A DNA stretch of 64,000 bases, from contig CAXAMN010005280.1 of NCBI GenBank assembly GCA_963970005.1, forward strand, positions 51,025 to 115,024. The letters are read 5' to 3'. This DNA is from Durusdinium trenchii (lineage: Eukaryota; Sar; Dinophyceae; Suessiales; Symbiodiniaceae). The notes under the pieces are model-generated. The model did not search any database, had not been told where the DNA came from, and was given only the letters and a program-made list of their open reading frames with translations. This document shows positions 35,535 through 47,749 of the stretch, piece after piece (within the stretch, counting starts at the first letter, position 1; each line of letters starts with the position of its first letter). Position numbers and translations under genes: made by a program.

Positions 35535-38255
35535 CAAGTGTGCATTGTCAAAGCTTCAACCCAATGTTAGATTGACGGAAAGCCTGGGTCCACATCAGGC
35601 ATATGTTTTTTAACTCGTGCGTCAAGAGTTGAAAAGTCCTCTGGTACCTTGTGCACTTGGCACTTTGCCAAGTGAATTTTGTCTGACTGCAAGGAAAAAT
35701 GTGTCTGCAAAATACGTGTGAGAAATGTGTCTGCAACATTCTTGCTGTCATATCATAACATCTGTCTCTGGCGTATCACAAAATCATACGGAGTAACACC
35801 AGGACTCAGAAACATATGTTTTTTTGAGGGGGGCTAGCATATATATATATATATATGCATTTTAATACAAATGCATGACTCACTTTTGCGTGACTTGTGC
35901 ACCAGCGGCCCCACTCCCCCACTCCCAAGCAAGCCAATGAATGATTGTTTCTGTTAATTCTATCTTGGCATACAATAGTTTACCAAGGCAGGGTTGAGCT
36001 ATGGGACAACATAACAAACATGCAGTTCTTACATGTGAAACCCAGGCACACCACTTTTGGATCGACATATCTCCATTGTTGCTGCCCCCCTTGCGGGGAC
36101 AACTCCCAGTAGTAAGACCTGAGCAAAGCAGTAAATTAAAAAAATACAAATACAATATGCATGTAACATAGGAACACCAAACAACAGCCCACAGTGCTAG
36201 TAAATATGATCATCAACCGGGTCCGAACCCAAATTTCATTGATTACTGATTACTGTATGATGAATACTCATCGAAGATGCTGCATCGCTTTGTCACCACA
36301 CCTCAGCGCCGATTTGCACAAGCAAGCAACAGCATGCTCGCTGCAAGAAACAAAGGAACAAATCGCGCTCGCCTCAACACACCCTAGTAGCTTCTTGCTT
36401 AAGACTCTCAATGCCACATGTTCTTTATTCGTCAATTTGCTATCTCCAAATCTTCCAGAAAGTGGGGGCCAAGGCACTTCGGTGGACCTGATATTGCCCC
36501 GACTATTCCAGCTGTGGCAAGTGCATCTTTTCCAACCAAAATGCAGGAACGTATAGGAAACTCGACCTGAGGGCACGCATCTTGGGGCCATTTGGAGCCC
36601 GTGAAGCTTGCAAATGAAAGTGATCGAATGAAACCCTCGTATGCCACATGCCTACTTTTGCTGCACTGCCACCATGCCACGGTAAAGTGCACGCAATCTT
36701 TCCGGTCGAGGCAGAGTTTCTGGCACCCCCTGACCAGCACTGAGCTGCAACAGGAGGTTTGCTTCAAACAATTTCGGATTGATCTACTGTAAACATTGCC
36801 CAGTTGCAATGTGGCATTCATTTCTGTTGGAAAGTCCTTCGTCCATTTTGCACAACAAGCATACGTGCAAAGCAGCATGTCCGGCTTTGATCTGAAGGAC
36901 TAGCTCCCTTCCCCCCTTTTCCAAGTCCTTCTCCGCGAGAATGCGGTATGAATCTGGAAGAGCCGGTGAGAAAGAACTGCCCCAATCCATGCAAGCGAAT
37001 GACAGCTCAACCTTGAAACGCTCGCTCCAAGATGCGAAGAAGGGCGTCATCTAATTGACACGTGGTGACGTGGTGACAAACTTCTAATTAAACATGTACA
37101 CTGGCAAATTGCGGTCTTGTGTTTGGTGGCTCACCCACTGCCAACTGAAATGGTGTGGCAATACAAACCGCTGAAGGAGTCATCAACTGATGTCAGGTGG
37201 GGGCATAGCTTCACAAATTGTGTCTTCTTCTTTTTTTTCTTAGGGCTGTGGGATCACCCCTACTTTATGCAAAACTCATTTGTGGCCTAACACCCGCGAT
37301 CAGTACAGAACAGGAAGCGCAAAGTTTAGAGATGTCTAATGCTTCTTTATGTCTACACCCTCCCTATGAAAATGCAATGAGAAACCCTGAAAATTGTTGT
37401 TTGCTTTTGGGAAGGCATGGGCCTTGTGTTTACAAAGTTCGAGAGATTCATTTGTAGGGAATTGGTCTCCAGGAGATTCTTTTAATGTTTCCAGGGCACG
37501 TTACTGATTTTACTTGCATACCACCCGAATGTTAAAAGAAACCTTGTTGTACAAAAGTGGAGTTGATATATACAATGCACGCACGTCCTTGCTGATTCTG
37601 TATGGGACCTTTTCACAGAAAAAAATCCTCAGCATATTCCCCAACGCGTGCTACAGTGTTTCAACAAAAGGTGTTCATGAACGTCCATGGCAGTGTTGCA
37701 AAGAAGTGGCAACGCTGGAGACATCATTTGGGTTCTAAACACTTGCACGCCAGTGTGTGCGTTCGCGCCGGCTTGTGGAGTTTGCAGCAACTGCGTGATG
37801 ATGGATGGTTTGGCAATCACCCACACGTGGCACAGTCAGTAAGGACAGTTCCCTGCTCAGTGAACTTGCTGGCGCATATGGAAAAATTGTAGCTATATAT
37901 CTTCTATTTGTAACGGTACACGGGCACCTTCCTGGCAAACAACTCAAATAGAAGATAGCAGTAGTTATTATAACTGTTGGATCAAGATGATCAAATTTTG
38001 AGTTTTTTATACTTTTGCATTTTTGATTTTCTGTTCCAAACATGTGTTTTCTTTTTGATTGTGAAATGTTGTGGTGGGTTTTTTATTTAACGTTCATCTA
38101 GTCTATTTGACTTTCCGATTCTGCCCTTACTACTTACTTAGTATTCGGGGTTTCTGCCCCGCACCTTGCTCCTGGCCCAAGAAAGCATGTGGCAGACAGC
38201 CAGCTAAGAGCAGGGAATCTTGGATGTTTTCTTCAGAAACTGGAACATACATAGG
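35535..38255. other. No gene seen
   Basis: 2.7 kb of domain-free short ORFs. (TA)n tract near 35838-35856. Nothing recognisable on either strand. Confidence 0.5.
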
Positions 38256-38270
38256 TATATATATATATAT

Positions 38271-38367
38271 TGCGAACTTGTCTCTGGATGCAAAAGGGCC
38301 ACGCGCAGGTCAAAGCTATAATGCAATGCTTTACATACTACATCTGATCTACATTGAAACTTCTTCA
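38271..38367 (-). repeat. 3' LTR of Copia-3
   Basis: In minus orientation TGAAGAAG...TTCGCA. Its length of 97 bp matches the other LTR exactly with no indels. Confidence 0.8.
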
Positions 38368-38381
38368 CACTCCTTCTCGGT
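38368..38381 (-). other. Polypurine tract of Copia-3
   Basis: Minus strand CCGAGAAGGAGTG directly before the 3' LTR start. Confidence 0.6.
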
Positions 38382-38689
38382 AGTGTGAGCGCTCAATTGC
38401 TATTTTACCTCACTCTGTCGCCATAGTCCCTATTTTCATCATAGTTTGGTTGATTCTCTCTCTCCTCTAAGGAACGGCACTCCTTGAGTCTTCAGCTGCT
38501 GTGTCTTCTGGATTTTTTGGTCCTCTTTTTTTTCATCTATCAGCCTTTGATATCGATCTTTCTCATATTCAACCTTGTCTGCTTGATCATAATCTCCTCT
38601 TCCTGCTAGTAGCCACTGTTAGTCGATTCAAACTGTCAATCTTCCTAGAAAGTCAACCACACAGTTGATTCAATTGCTCCTGTTCATGC

Positions 38690-39146
38690 TCAATGCTGTT
38701 CACATATTCTGTATTCCCTGGCTTGAATATCCTGTTGGTTGGTCCTTCTGAGGGAACTGCTCCTTGGGTACCTGCTAACATCACCTGATGTCCATGATGC
38801 TGTCCTGCGGTTGATCTCATGTCTTCTAAGCTCCTTCTGGGTATTTAGTTTCCTGCGTTGGTCTCGCCTGCATATAGGCATCCAATCAACTTCTTGTTCT
38901 TCTACAAAACCCCCATTGAGAATCAATCCACAATGAATCACAATGAATTCTCCTGGCATAGCTTGTGGGCTTGGCTAGCTGGCGTTCATCTTCTTCTTTC
39001 TGGTTAGTCATATACTCAACCTCAACCAGCCTGAGTTCTGCTTCATTCACTCTGCACAAGCGTAAATGTCTCAACCCTTCATATTTGTGCTCAAAACCAA
39101 TGATAATGAAGCTTTTTCTCTCCAAATCTGGTTCTCTGGCCTCCAA
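38690..39146 (-). pseudogene. Copia-3 3' coding remnant
   Basis: Two overlapping minus ORFs (38690-38959 and 38886-39146) where RNase H is expected. I cannot identify the RNase H acids in either, so the domain is degraded or deleted. Confidence 0.35.
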
Positions 39147-39268
39147 GTGGTTTGGTACTGCTGTGTTGCTGTCTATTGGTACCCTCCTGATGTGGACTTT
39201 CTATCGCTCTTGTCTCCACTCCAGTCTGAATCTGAGAATGTCTAAGCACCAATAGCTTTCTCCTTTCT

Positions 39269-39847
39269 TCACACAGCCTTCTCCTGCTTGCGGATCTTCT
39301 TCAAGTATCCTGGAAACTTCTTCAAGTGATGAAACGACATAGATGTTGGATTTTCCATTCTTGAAACCAATTCCCCCACTGCAAACGCGACATCATACCT
39401 CTCTTGACATAGGTAGATTCCTGAACCAACAATGCTTCTGAATAGGCTGATCCTCTCTCGATCATTCAAGATCTCTGACTTGTCTTCCATCTGGATGGAG
39501 TTGTCCGATGTTAGTTGTTGAAGTTTGGTCTGGCCAATCTGCTCCTCATAGGCTTTCAACATCTGCTGGGTGTAGTTGCCTGGTTGGATCCATAGTCCGT
39601 CGACTTCTAACTTGGGAAGCAAGATTTCATTGATGTACTTTGAACAACCTGTGAAAATCAAGTCATCCACGTGAATCAAAACAATACCCTTCTCATTTCT
39701 TCCTAGGCGTGGACACTCAGCACTGAACTTGTAATTGGGTTCGGTGAGGTGCTCTGTGAAGAAGTCAAGCCATGCTTTTGCTCCAACCCGCCGTCTAGGT
39801 AAGTTCCTTTTGACCAAGAATTCTTCCCCTCTCAAATTCACTTTCAA
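39269..39847 (-). pseudogene. Copia-3 RT, C-terminal half
   Basis: 192 codons with VKRNLPRRRVGAKAWLDFF, IVLIHVDDLIFTG (the YVDD box, here HVDD) and SIVGSGIYLCQERYDVAFAV, which are RVT_2 palm and thumb blocks. The first half of RT, including the motif A aspartate (usually in D.xTAFL), is not found between this and 40220, so the enzyme is incomplete. Confidence 0.75.
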
Positions 39848-40219
39848 AGGTTTCTCCTGTGGAACTTGCTAGAAAGGATCTTTCACATCAAGACAACCTA
39901 GCACTTCAGAAAATGCTCGTTCTCCCTCTCTTGCTTCCTCCTCCTCACTGACGCTGCTTCTTCCTACACATTGCGTGTAGTCAGGGTACTGATACCTTCT
40001 GCGCTGCCTTCTGGTCTCTCTAGCGCTTGCATCTTTCGTGGTTTTCTCTTCAACTTCATCAGCTACTCCATCTATCCACTCTTCTAGTTCTTCTCTGGTT
40101 CATGTTCTCCATCACACCGCAAGCATTCAGGTCCATGTAGTTCATCCTCTTCGCTTTCTTCTTCTCCTTCTTCTTCCCAGTCCTCTTCATCAACTTCTTC
40201 TGCAACTGGGGATAGCTCT

Positions 40220-40771
40220 TCATCTACATGATAGAGATCTTCTCCTACCATTTTTTACCAAGTTGATCTTGAACTTCTTGCTTGAATCCTCTGATGGCGT
40301 TAATTTCTTCATGGGACTTTCTTCTTCAAGCAACTCAAATGCTTCCCTTGCTCTCGAAGGCGCTGATGATGACCTGGGTGAAGATAGTATAGGACCAATT
40401 GGATTGGGTTGGCCTGCTGGCAATGATGTAGATGGGAATGCACTCACCTTTTCCAGTGTCTTTTCATCTGCAAAAAGAAATGTATGCTTCTTATTTGGAG
40501 TTTCTTCTCCACTAATCTTCATTTCACCTCCATCTCTTTTCATTGTTTCAGCCGGATTTCCAGCGGGGCTGGAATCACTTCCTCCTTCAAGAGCTTTGGC
40601 CATGACGGCTTCTGCATCTTCATCTTTGAACTTCAACATCACACGCTCTCGAGGAATGTCTGTCTTTGCTACTGGCGCTGCTTCTGCTCTTCTCTTTGCG
40701 GCAATGATCCTACCTCCAAAGTTTGCCTGGTATTGCAATGAATAGGCATTGAAGCTTTTAGAGGTTGCCAA
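40220..40771 (-). pseudogene. Copia-3 integrase/RT linker
   Basis: 183 codons, basic and Ser/Pro-rich, beginning YQANFGGRIIAAKRRAEAAP. It corresponds in position to the non-catalytic linker between integrase and RT. Confidence 0.5.
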
Positions 40772-40861
40772 GTATTTGGACCAATCTGCATTTGCTTAGC
40801 GCTACCTGCACACCATCTGTCAAGACATTCCACTTTTCCAAAGAATAAGCATAGATGCCAT

Positions 40862-41287
40862 CTAGCTTCTCGCTTTGTTGAGACTTTTAATGTAACCATG
40901 AACTGCCTCACCATATTCTGCTAGAAGTCCTTTGTAACTCTTGCCATAGACAAGTTCATATGGAGTGACACCTTTGACGGGTATGTCCCAACTGGCATGT
41001 CCCGCTGCCCAAGTCCAAAGTGCATGATCTGATCCTATCTTGATGCCACGTCTCGACTGCAAGCCTTCCATGAAACTTCCTGCAAGCTTTCTCACCCTGT
41101 CAACTGTGTTCTCTGACAGAAATGAATGATCTCCCAATTTTGAGGTGTTGAATCTTGTAGTAAGTCCTAGGCTGTGATGAGCAATGATAAGCATCTTCAG
41201 GGTTTGTCTTGTTGTGGGTTCATTGTCACTCCTCTCGGTGATTGCTGAATACCCCCGCAATTGACTGAAATTCATCAACTCTGGCAC
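40862..41287 (-). pseudogene. Copia-3 integrase core, C-terminal part
   Basis: 141 codons including ENTVDRVRKLAGSFMEGLQ (catalytic Glu block, ENTV in place of the usual VERA), HALWTWAAGHASW and GVTPYELVYGK, all standard Copia integrase signatures. Confidence 0.7.
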
Positions 41288-41654
41288 AATGAGGCGAAAC
41301 TAATTCTTGCTTCCAAATGGCGCAGCATGAAGGTATCGTCTGGCTATCGGTTGCAACTAGCCAACATACTGCTCTTGCTGACTTCGTTTCTGAATCCCTT
41401 GCTCTAGTGTAGCAAAAGTCAAAGCTTACCTCAGGGATACTTCCTCTCTTCACTCCATCTGTTCTCTCACGGCGGTCTGGGCGCGCTCGACGCTCAACGC
41501 AATCCTTACACCAAGTGGCATATGGTCGGTGTGTCAATATGTGCCTTGCTTGAGTGGCTTCATCTGGCATTTTAGCCACACTTTGTCCTAGTGCTTCTCT
41601 TGTCTCTTGAGCTTTTGCTTCGCTCGCCAAGCTTTTGGCATTCAAGAGTTCCAA
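41226..41654 (-). pseudogene. Copia-3 integrase zinc region and first Asp block
   Basis: 142 codons with ARHILTHRPYATWCKDCVER, the HxxxHxPyxxWCxxC arrangement of the GAG-pre-integrase region, and VSFDFCYT, the first catalytic Asp block. It overlaps the next integrase fragment in a different frame. Confidence 0.75.
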
Positions 41655-41853
41655 TCTCTTGTTGTGATTGAGGATGTTTGTGAAGACCTCAACTTAGGGC
41701 CACTGCCTGATATACCGAGAATGAACACGCTGCCCTCAAAGTTGCTGAAGAATCTTGAGTCAACTCTACTCCATTCACCAAGACTTTGTCTACATCCATT
41801 CAACTTCAATTCTTGTCTAAGCCTTCTTCGCTCTTCCTCTTCGTTGTTGTCTT

Positions 41854-42258
41854 CTACCTCCTTCTCCGGTGGAGCAGGGGTAATCTCCTCCGTTTCTTTC
41901 TCTCATCTCTCTTCTCAAGCTTCTTGTATCCTGGCGCAAAGAATCCCATATCTTCTGGCGGCGTTGGCTCATAGCTGAAGATGAAGATTGAAGGAAGGAT
42001 TGCATCATCATCTAAGAATTGCTCATCAAGTTTCTCATTTTTCATCGTACTCTCGCAATATTCAGGCGCAAGCCGTCGACCTCCTCCTCTCACCCAAAGT
42101 GACGAAGTGGTTCTCATCAGCTCTGGTGAATTTTCCAGTTCTGGACTGAATGTGGGATCAACAAAACTTGAAGTCAATAGGCTTCCAAACAGTAGGCCAT
42201 GCTCATTGAATCTCCAACCTGCTGCCTTCTCCAAAGCTTCAGGCACTTGCACCTCCAA
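41854..42258 (-). pseudogene. Copia-3 post-protease fragment
   Basis: 134 codons (VPEALEKAAGWRFNEHGLLF...). No catalytic residue; it lies between protease and integrase and is probably linker. Confidence 0.45.
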
Positions 42259-42341
42259 GCAGCTTTCATCCTCATCTCGAATGACTCAAACGGCCTTGCG
42301 CTGTCAAAGGTCGATTTTGCAAGTTGAGTGGTGCCTTGAGG

Positions 42342-42710
42342 TCACCATTCTACAATGACTGCTCTCGACTCTCGACCATTGATTCCCCAACCATGTTCCA
42401 TCAGTCTTCCACAGCAAAGTATAAGCTGATTCACTTTTGAACTGAAGATCGCATTCTCTTTGAGAAGAGCTTCATGTCCATCCGTATCGCGCAAGGAGAT
42501 TTCTACACTTGTCGCACCCGCGGTGGGGGGGCGATTCCCCTGCGCATCTTTCAGTGTGGTAGCTGAATTGAATTCTAGCTCTCTTCCCCATGATCTGCCA
42601 TATTCAGGGAATAAAGCTACATCAGCTCCACCGTCAATAATGATGGCCACATCCTCTCCCTCTTCCCCAAGTCTCCTCACCTTGGGTTCCTCTTCTGAGA
42701 TTTCAACCAC
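42342..42710 (-). pseudogene. Copia-3 aspartic protease
   Basis: 122 codons with VAIIIDGGADVALFP, the retropepsin active loop in which the usual D(S/T)GA is DGGA, followed by NQLILCCGRLMEHGWGI, the family's NLLSvgrLxexG-like block. The Asp is present, the Ser/Thr next to it is replaced by Gly. Confidence 0.7.
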
Positions 42711-42833
42711 CTCGCAATCTTCTTTGTCTGCCTCATCATCACCGTCTCCAAATAGAAGTGAACTACTTGAATTACATGACCTTCTGCTTCATCATGTCCT
42801 TCTCGCAGGTCAAAGATGATTGGCTCGCTATTC

Positions 42834-43586
42834 TCAATCCTTCTGACTCACATTGGCTTGTTGTTGCCCAACTGTATGAGTAGTCACTGATGCTCCTCCT
42901 AAAAGATGAATGGGCTGTATCACTTGCAACCTGTTGAATATTGTTTCTCCAACAGCCTCGGGCAAAAATGTCCTGGCTTCCCACAAGTGTAACACGTCGC
43001 CGTTTCTTTTCTGGTCTTTGCCTTTACCTTTGCCCTTGCGATCACCTTCTTTTCCTTTCTGTCTGTTCTCCTGTCCCTTTCTTTCCTTTGCCTTTGGTAC
43101 CCTTACCTTTGCCCTTTTGATAGGCATTCTTGCCTTTCTTGCCGTTTCCTTTGGCATCTTGAACTCGATCAACGTTCATAGGCATGGGTCCTTGATAGTC
43201 TGCACTGCTACTTGCCAACATTGACGTGGCCCACTTCTGCTGAGAACGATCCCATTGCAACACTTGTTCCCTCAAAGTTGAGTCCTGAACACTGCCGCGG
43301 CAATTGTCAAACTCAAACATGATTTGAGCTGTCCACCTACACGTCTCAAAAGACTAGCAGGTTTCAACTCTTCTTGAATTGTTGTCCCTGGTTTGACCGT
43401 CTTGTCAAATATCTCTTCAAGCTTAAGATTGAGAAGTTGAGGTTGTAGAGCACTGTTCATTGAACACGCTGGCCATGTAGTGGCTGCTCCCAAGAGCGCT
43501 AATCCTCTTGCCTTCGAAGTAGGTGTCAAAGCGTTGTTCAAACTCCTCCAGGCATCAAACCCAGAGTCCCCCGCAGCTGTCACCAA
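42834..43586 (-). pseudogene. Copia-3 gag, middle and nucleocapsid region
   Basis: Three overlapping frames (43272-43586, 43042-43320, 42834-43172). They carry helical capsid-like text (LNLKLEEIFDK), then SADYQGPMPMNVDRVQDAKG and a Lys/Gly run. A CxxC...H knuckle-like segment is expected near 42965 but is split by frame changes. Confidence 0.55.
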
Positions 43587-43984
43587 TTGTAGTGCCTGCC
43601 CCTCATCAACGAAGCTGACAATCCATAGAGCTTGATGCGCCTGGTCTTCTCTTCTGTAGTTGCCAAGTCCATGTCAAAGCTCTCATTTGGCTTATCACGA
43701 ATCTCTTTCAAGTCCTTCATGTAAGCCTCATCCACTGAGCTCAAAAAGTTCTTAAATACCCATGACCACTCTCTGAACGCTTTGATCTCTTCTTGTGACC
43801 TGTAATCAAATAGATTGGGTTTTGTAATCAACTTTGACCTATCTGTTGCAGTTGCGCTCTTCTCTTCAACTGCTTTCTCCACTGCCTCAGCTGCTGATGT
43901 TGTTGCTGCTGGACTCTGTGCTATAACTTGAAGGGTTTCTCTGATCTCATCCATCTCTACTGCACAACAATTTCCTTCTGACAC
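43580..43984 (-). pseudogene. Copia-3 gag N-terminus
   Basis: 134 codons from about 155 bp inside the primer-binding site. ITKPNLFDYRSQEEIKAFRE and WSWVFKNFLSSVDEAY are typical of the gag start of Copia elements. Its C-terminus overlaps the next gag frame. Confidence 0.6.
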
Positions 43985-44138
43985 AATGTACGGGGTACAG
44001 AGTGCAGCTCACAACAACTTATCACCAGTCCGGCTATTTGGGTTCCAAAGGTCTAAATCTATGGCTCAGAAACGCTCCCGGGATCCCAGCGACCTAGAAG
44101 CTTTTCTCTGGAGCTCAAAGGGGCTACCCTGATTCCCT

Positions 44139-44150
44139 GCTCCGCTACCA
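44139..44150 (-). promoter_or_regulatory. Primer-binding site of Copia-3
   Basis: Minus strand TGGTAGCGGAGC immediately after the LTR end TTCACA; identical to the Copia-1 site at 16239-16250. Confidence 0.75.
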
Positions 44151-44247
44151 TGTGAACTTTTCTCTGAATGCACCAGGGCTGCGAGCAGATCAAAGCTCTA
44201 ATGCAACGCTGTACATACTACATCTGATCTACAATGAAGCTTCTTCA
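44151..44247 (-). repeat. 5' LTR of Copia-3
   Basis: 97 bp, minus orientation TGAAGAAGC...TTCACA; about 86% identical to 38271-38367. Confidence 0.8.
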
Positions 44248-44252
44248 TAGAT

Positions 44253-47200
44253 ATAATAGTATGCGCGGAAATGGCCGTTGCTTGTTTACGGGTTTTGAGG
44301 GACTTGCAACAAAGTAACTTACCATAGAGCAGGCAATGATTCCTACCAGCGCTTAAACGTGTCCCGGGGCCATGGGTCCTTCACCAGAGCTTGTGAACTC
44401 GTTTCCGGTGGGCCACATGCTGTATTGATTTCCGGGGGCCAATGCCAACAAAGCATGACCAATGATATGTAAAGAGAGCACTTGCAGTTGAAAAAGAATG
44501 GGAGCAGTTCTGCATAGAAAAGGGAACGTAACAACGTCAAATAGAAAGTAGAAAGCATTATTAAACATCAAGTTGGCATAACCATGAACCCATCAAAAAA
44601 ATAAAAGCAATATCTGCCTTTTGGCTGCAAATAAAATCTTCTATTTGACTTTCTAATGTTTTGATGACTCGACCCAAAGACATCCCAAGACACAAAAAAG
44701 AAATTGCAAGAATTGCTCCCAGACCGGAAGATCTGGTGCACAAATCCATGAATGTTCCTCCGGCGAGCTCTGAGCCATGATTGGGATAAACAGTAAATAC
44801 CGGTAAAATTCTCTCCCAACCTCTCTCAAGAAGATTTGACCAAGAAAGGCCAAGCTGCGGCAGTGAATATCTTCTATTTGAATTGCTCCCCGGGCGCTCC
44901 CAAAAGTGCATCTTCTAGTTGAATTAATTCCTGAGTGTCTTCTATCTTTGCGGAATTCAACTGACCTCATTGCACGCCCGGTCGATAAAAAAAAGTGTAT
45001 ATATATACACACATATGATACAATTACACCTAGGGTCTAGGGCCTAGAGCAGAATCTGAATGTATAACAAACGTTGCACTCCCAGAGCAAGGTTGTCCCG
45101 GGGCGTTGCCCATAAGAAAAACTCTATATTCGCAGCAATGCCCGCCTGTGATAACAAGCCTTGATATGGTACCAAAATCAAACAAACCACCGCTGCAAAG
45201 CTCATATCTAGACGCTATAGACTGTCCCTGGCCGCCGCGAGAAAACATTTCGCAGGAGCAAACTCGAACTTCTTGGCCGAAACTGGCTTTTTCAGATCGA
45301 AGCTCGGCTCCCGCGCAACCTCCAAGTGCGAGGGGTTGCCTGTCTGGCGCCATTTGGCGTTAATTAAATATATATATATATATATCCACACCTCCGCTTG
45401 GCGGCTTGGCTCTAAAGCAGCTCTTCAAAGTGACCTGGGCGCCATCCTCCTGGACGCACCTATGCTCCAAAGCCCAGCAGGCTGCACAGGCGGTGAGTAG
45501 GATGCCATGCTGGTGGGGGCTCCCATGCCTGATCCCAACAGAGTCTGCAGGTCAAGTGTGTCATTTGTCCCCCAATAGGCAATCCTTTCTTCCTCCAAAT
45601 CAAATGCCTGCTAGGATCAGATAGGGGTCGATGGATGAGTGGGGGTGGCCCTCTTCCCGCCCTGGTGTCTCTAGGTTCTGCAGGACGCGGCGCTCAATCT
45701 TGTGGTATTCAACTGTCTGGGACAGAGGGTTGGTGGGGCCACTGCACAGTAGGTTCACCATGTTCAAAGTTCTGCAACTCTTTGGTGGACTTGTCCAAAA
45801 AAGGAGCTGGATTGTACCGTTGGATATGTTGTACCACCGCTGGTTGCACAGGTCTGTCAAGGTTGAACAGGAGCTGCGCGAGCAGTTCGAAAGGCACTTC
45901 CTAGTTGCATCTCACAGTGAAGCTATTGGACACCAAGGCCCCATCAAGTTCATTTCCACTCTGACACGATAGGGATGAGCGTTCCGGAAGTTGGGAAGAG
46001 CACGACGAAGATGCACCTGCTGCCTGAAGTCCACATGGTAATAGGCCTGAATGACCGTGGTGTCCGCCAGCTCCACCAATTCCTGGGGGAAGTGTGAAGC
46101 ATCGTCCTGAACCTGGTCACCGAACTTCAAGCGAAGCCATGACCATGCCCACAATCTGAAAGGAGAGTTTGCAAAGCATCTGTTCCTGGAATTTCCCAGT
46201 CGACATTGAAGAGTCTGCACCATAGTCGAAGGTGGGTTGGACCTGCATTTCATCCCTCGTGGAGTCCTCCACGGATGCATTCTCTAAATTGTCCTCATCG
46301 GTCATGTTGCGCGCGCTTCCCCACAAAACGGTGGAAATGATTCCTCTTATCCATTCATTGCCTTGCCACCAGAATAAAGGCTCGTCTGCAGAGGCGGCCC
46401 GTGGGCCCCTGAAATCTAAGCCAAAATCCGCATATTCGAACATGTTGGCATCCACTGCCCCAGGATGTGGTGAAGGAGTCAACGGCTGTCTGCATCCGTG
46501 AGCATGCTGTGTTACCCACACATCCCTCTTTTCACAGCGTTCTCACTGGGCTTCTGTGCAAAGACTTGCTCAGCCGCGGCATCGCTGGACATCACAATCA
46601 GAAGGTTATCTGCCGTGGTGTCCCCTGCCATTTCATCATTCTCCTCGGCCTGCTTGTCCTCCTCCAACTGCTGGTTGTAGAGCGTAGCGGTGTTTTGCAG
46701 CTCTTTTTGGGCCGATCTTGCTCTGTAGTTCCTTCAGCTCTTGCAAGAGGGCAGTATATTGGCTCTTGACTGCATCTGTCTTGCTTTGTAGAGCAGCTGC
46801 TTGAGAGTACCAGTGCCATCTGCCTGCTTGAGCTTGGTAGTCCGAGCGGGCTCAGGTTTTGGCGATTCCACAATCTTTTCGACTGCCTGTTGAGCTCGGT
46901 GGGCAAGCTTTGCAAGTGCTCCTTGATCTGTGTAGGCAAATCCGGTGGAGGGACCGGCTCTGCCGCTGTGAGTCCCAAGGCTTCACATTGCAACCTCAAA
47001 CGGTTCTGGCAATGTTGCCCAGTGTTCCTGAATTGCCTTCTGAACAGAGATCTGCTTCCCCTTTCGAAGCTTCTTTCCAGGTTTGCCCCCAGCTAACCCA
47101 GGTGCCAGCTGGCCCACGTCATCCGTTTCTTCCGTCTTAGGCCCTGGGCCCTGGACCTGCGAATGCTGCCATTGTCGGCCACCCGGGTTGCAAGGCATGG

Positions 47201-47603
47201 ATGGCTTGTGCAAAAAGCCTGTCCTCCCATATCATATCCAGCTCTGCCTGCAACCTTGACAGACGATGTAGTGCCGCCTCATGGATGTAGGTGATCAGGT
47301 AATGCACCTTGTCTTCGAGGTAGGGATCTTCTTCTTCGTCAGGCTGGAGGACGTGCTGCTGCTATGGCCGCTTGGTTGGGCCGCACTGGCAGGACTTGAT
47401 GGGGAGCGGGGGGCCTGCCTTGATGATGAAATGGCCTTGAGCCACTGTATTGTTTGTATACATAAGTAAGCTGCCGGCACAATGTATCAAATTGCCGGCC
47501 TGGCGGGCGTGTGTGTGTGTACAGTACAGTGTATGTTTTACAAAAAGTATATATATAAAGACTGCGGTCAGTTCGCTCAACTTTTCTTAGCTTTGCAAGG
47601 TCA
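44253..47603. other. No recognisable gene
   Basis: Several minus-strand ORFs of 75-135 codons (45912-46280, 46117-46521, 46598-46999, 46983-47213) sit close together in different frames and could be a decayed coding unit, but no motif is visible. (TA)n tracts near 44998-45008 and 45367-45384, and a (GT)n plus TATA stretch near 47510-47560. Confidence 0.4.
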
Positions 47604-47613
47604 NNNNNNNNNN
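47604..47613. other. Scaffold gap (10 N)
   Basis: Ten Ns of unknown true length, close to the 3' side of the DIRS-type element. Confidence 0.98.
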
Positions 47614-47749
47614 CACGCATTTTTCCTTGCTTTCTTCTTGTCTTTGGAGCTCTTTCCTCCACGTCCCCCCGGCCTGCTCTTCAGAGCTGGTTCAAGCACT
47701 GGCACAGGGGAACGGCGTGAATTCAGAAAAATTTGACGGAAACGGCGAT

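Larger units (their letters stand above)
38271..44247 (-). mobile_element. Copia-3: old, decayed Ty1/Copia element
   Basis: 97-bp direct repeats at both ends (38271-38367, 44151-44247), flanked by tatat (38266-38270) and tagat (44248-44252), a 4-of-5 target duplication. A primer-binding site abuts the 5' LTR and a purine-rich tract abuts the 3' LTR. Gag, protease, integrase and RT remnants lie in between in Copia order. The LTRs differ at 14 of 97 positions (about 86% identity), so this is older than Copia-2, in line with more fragmented ORFs. Confidence 0.85.

Noticed and set aside
45600-47215. Cluster of minus-strand ORFs as a gene
   Set aside because: Frames change repeatedly and no motif is visible; kept as unannotated possible decay.
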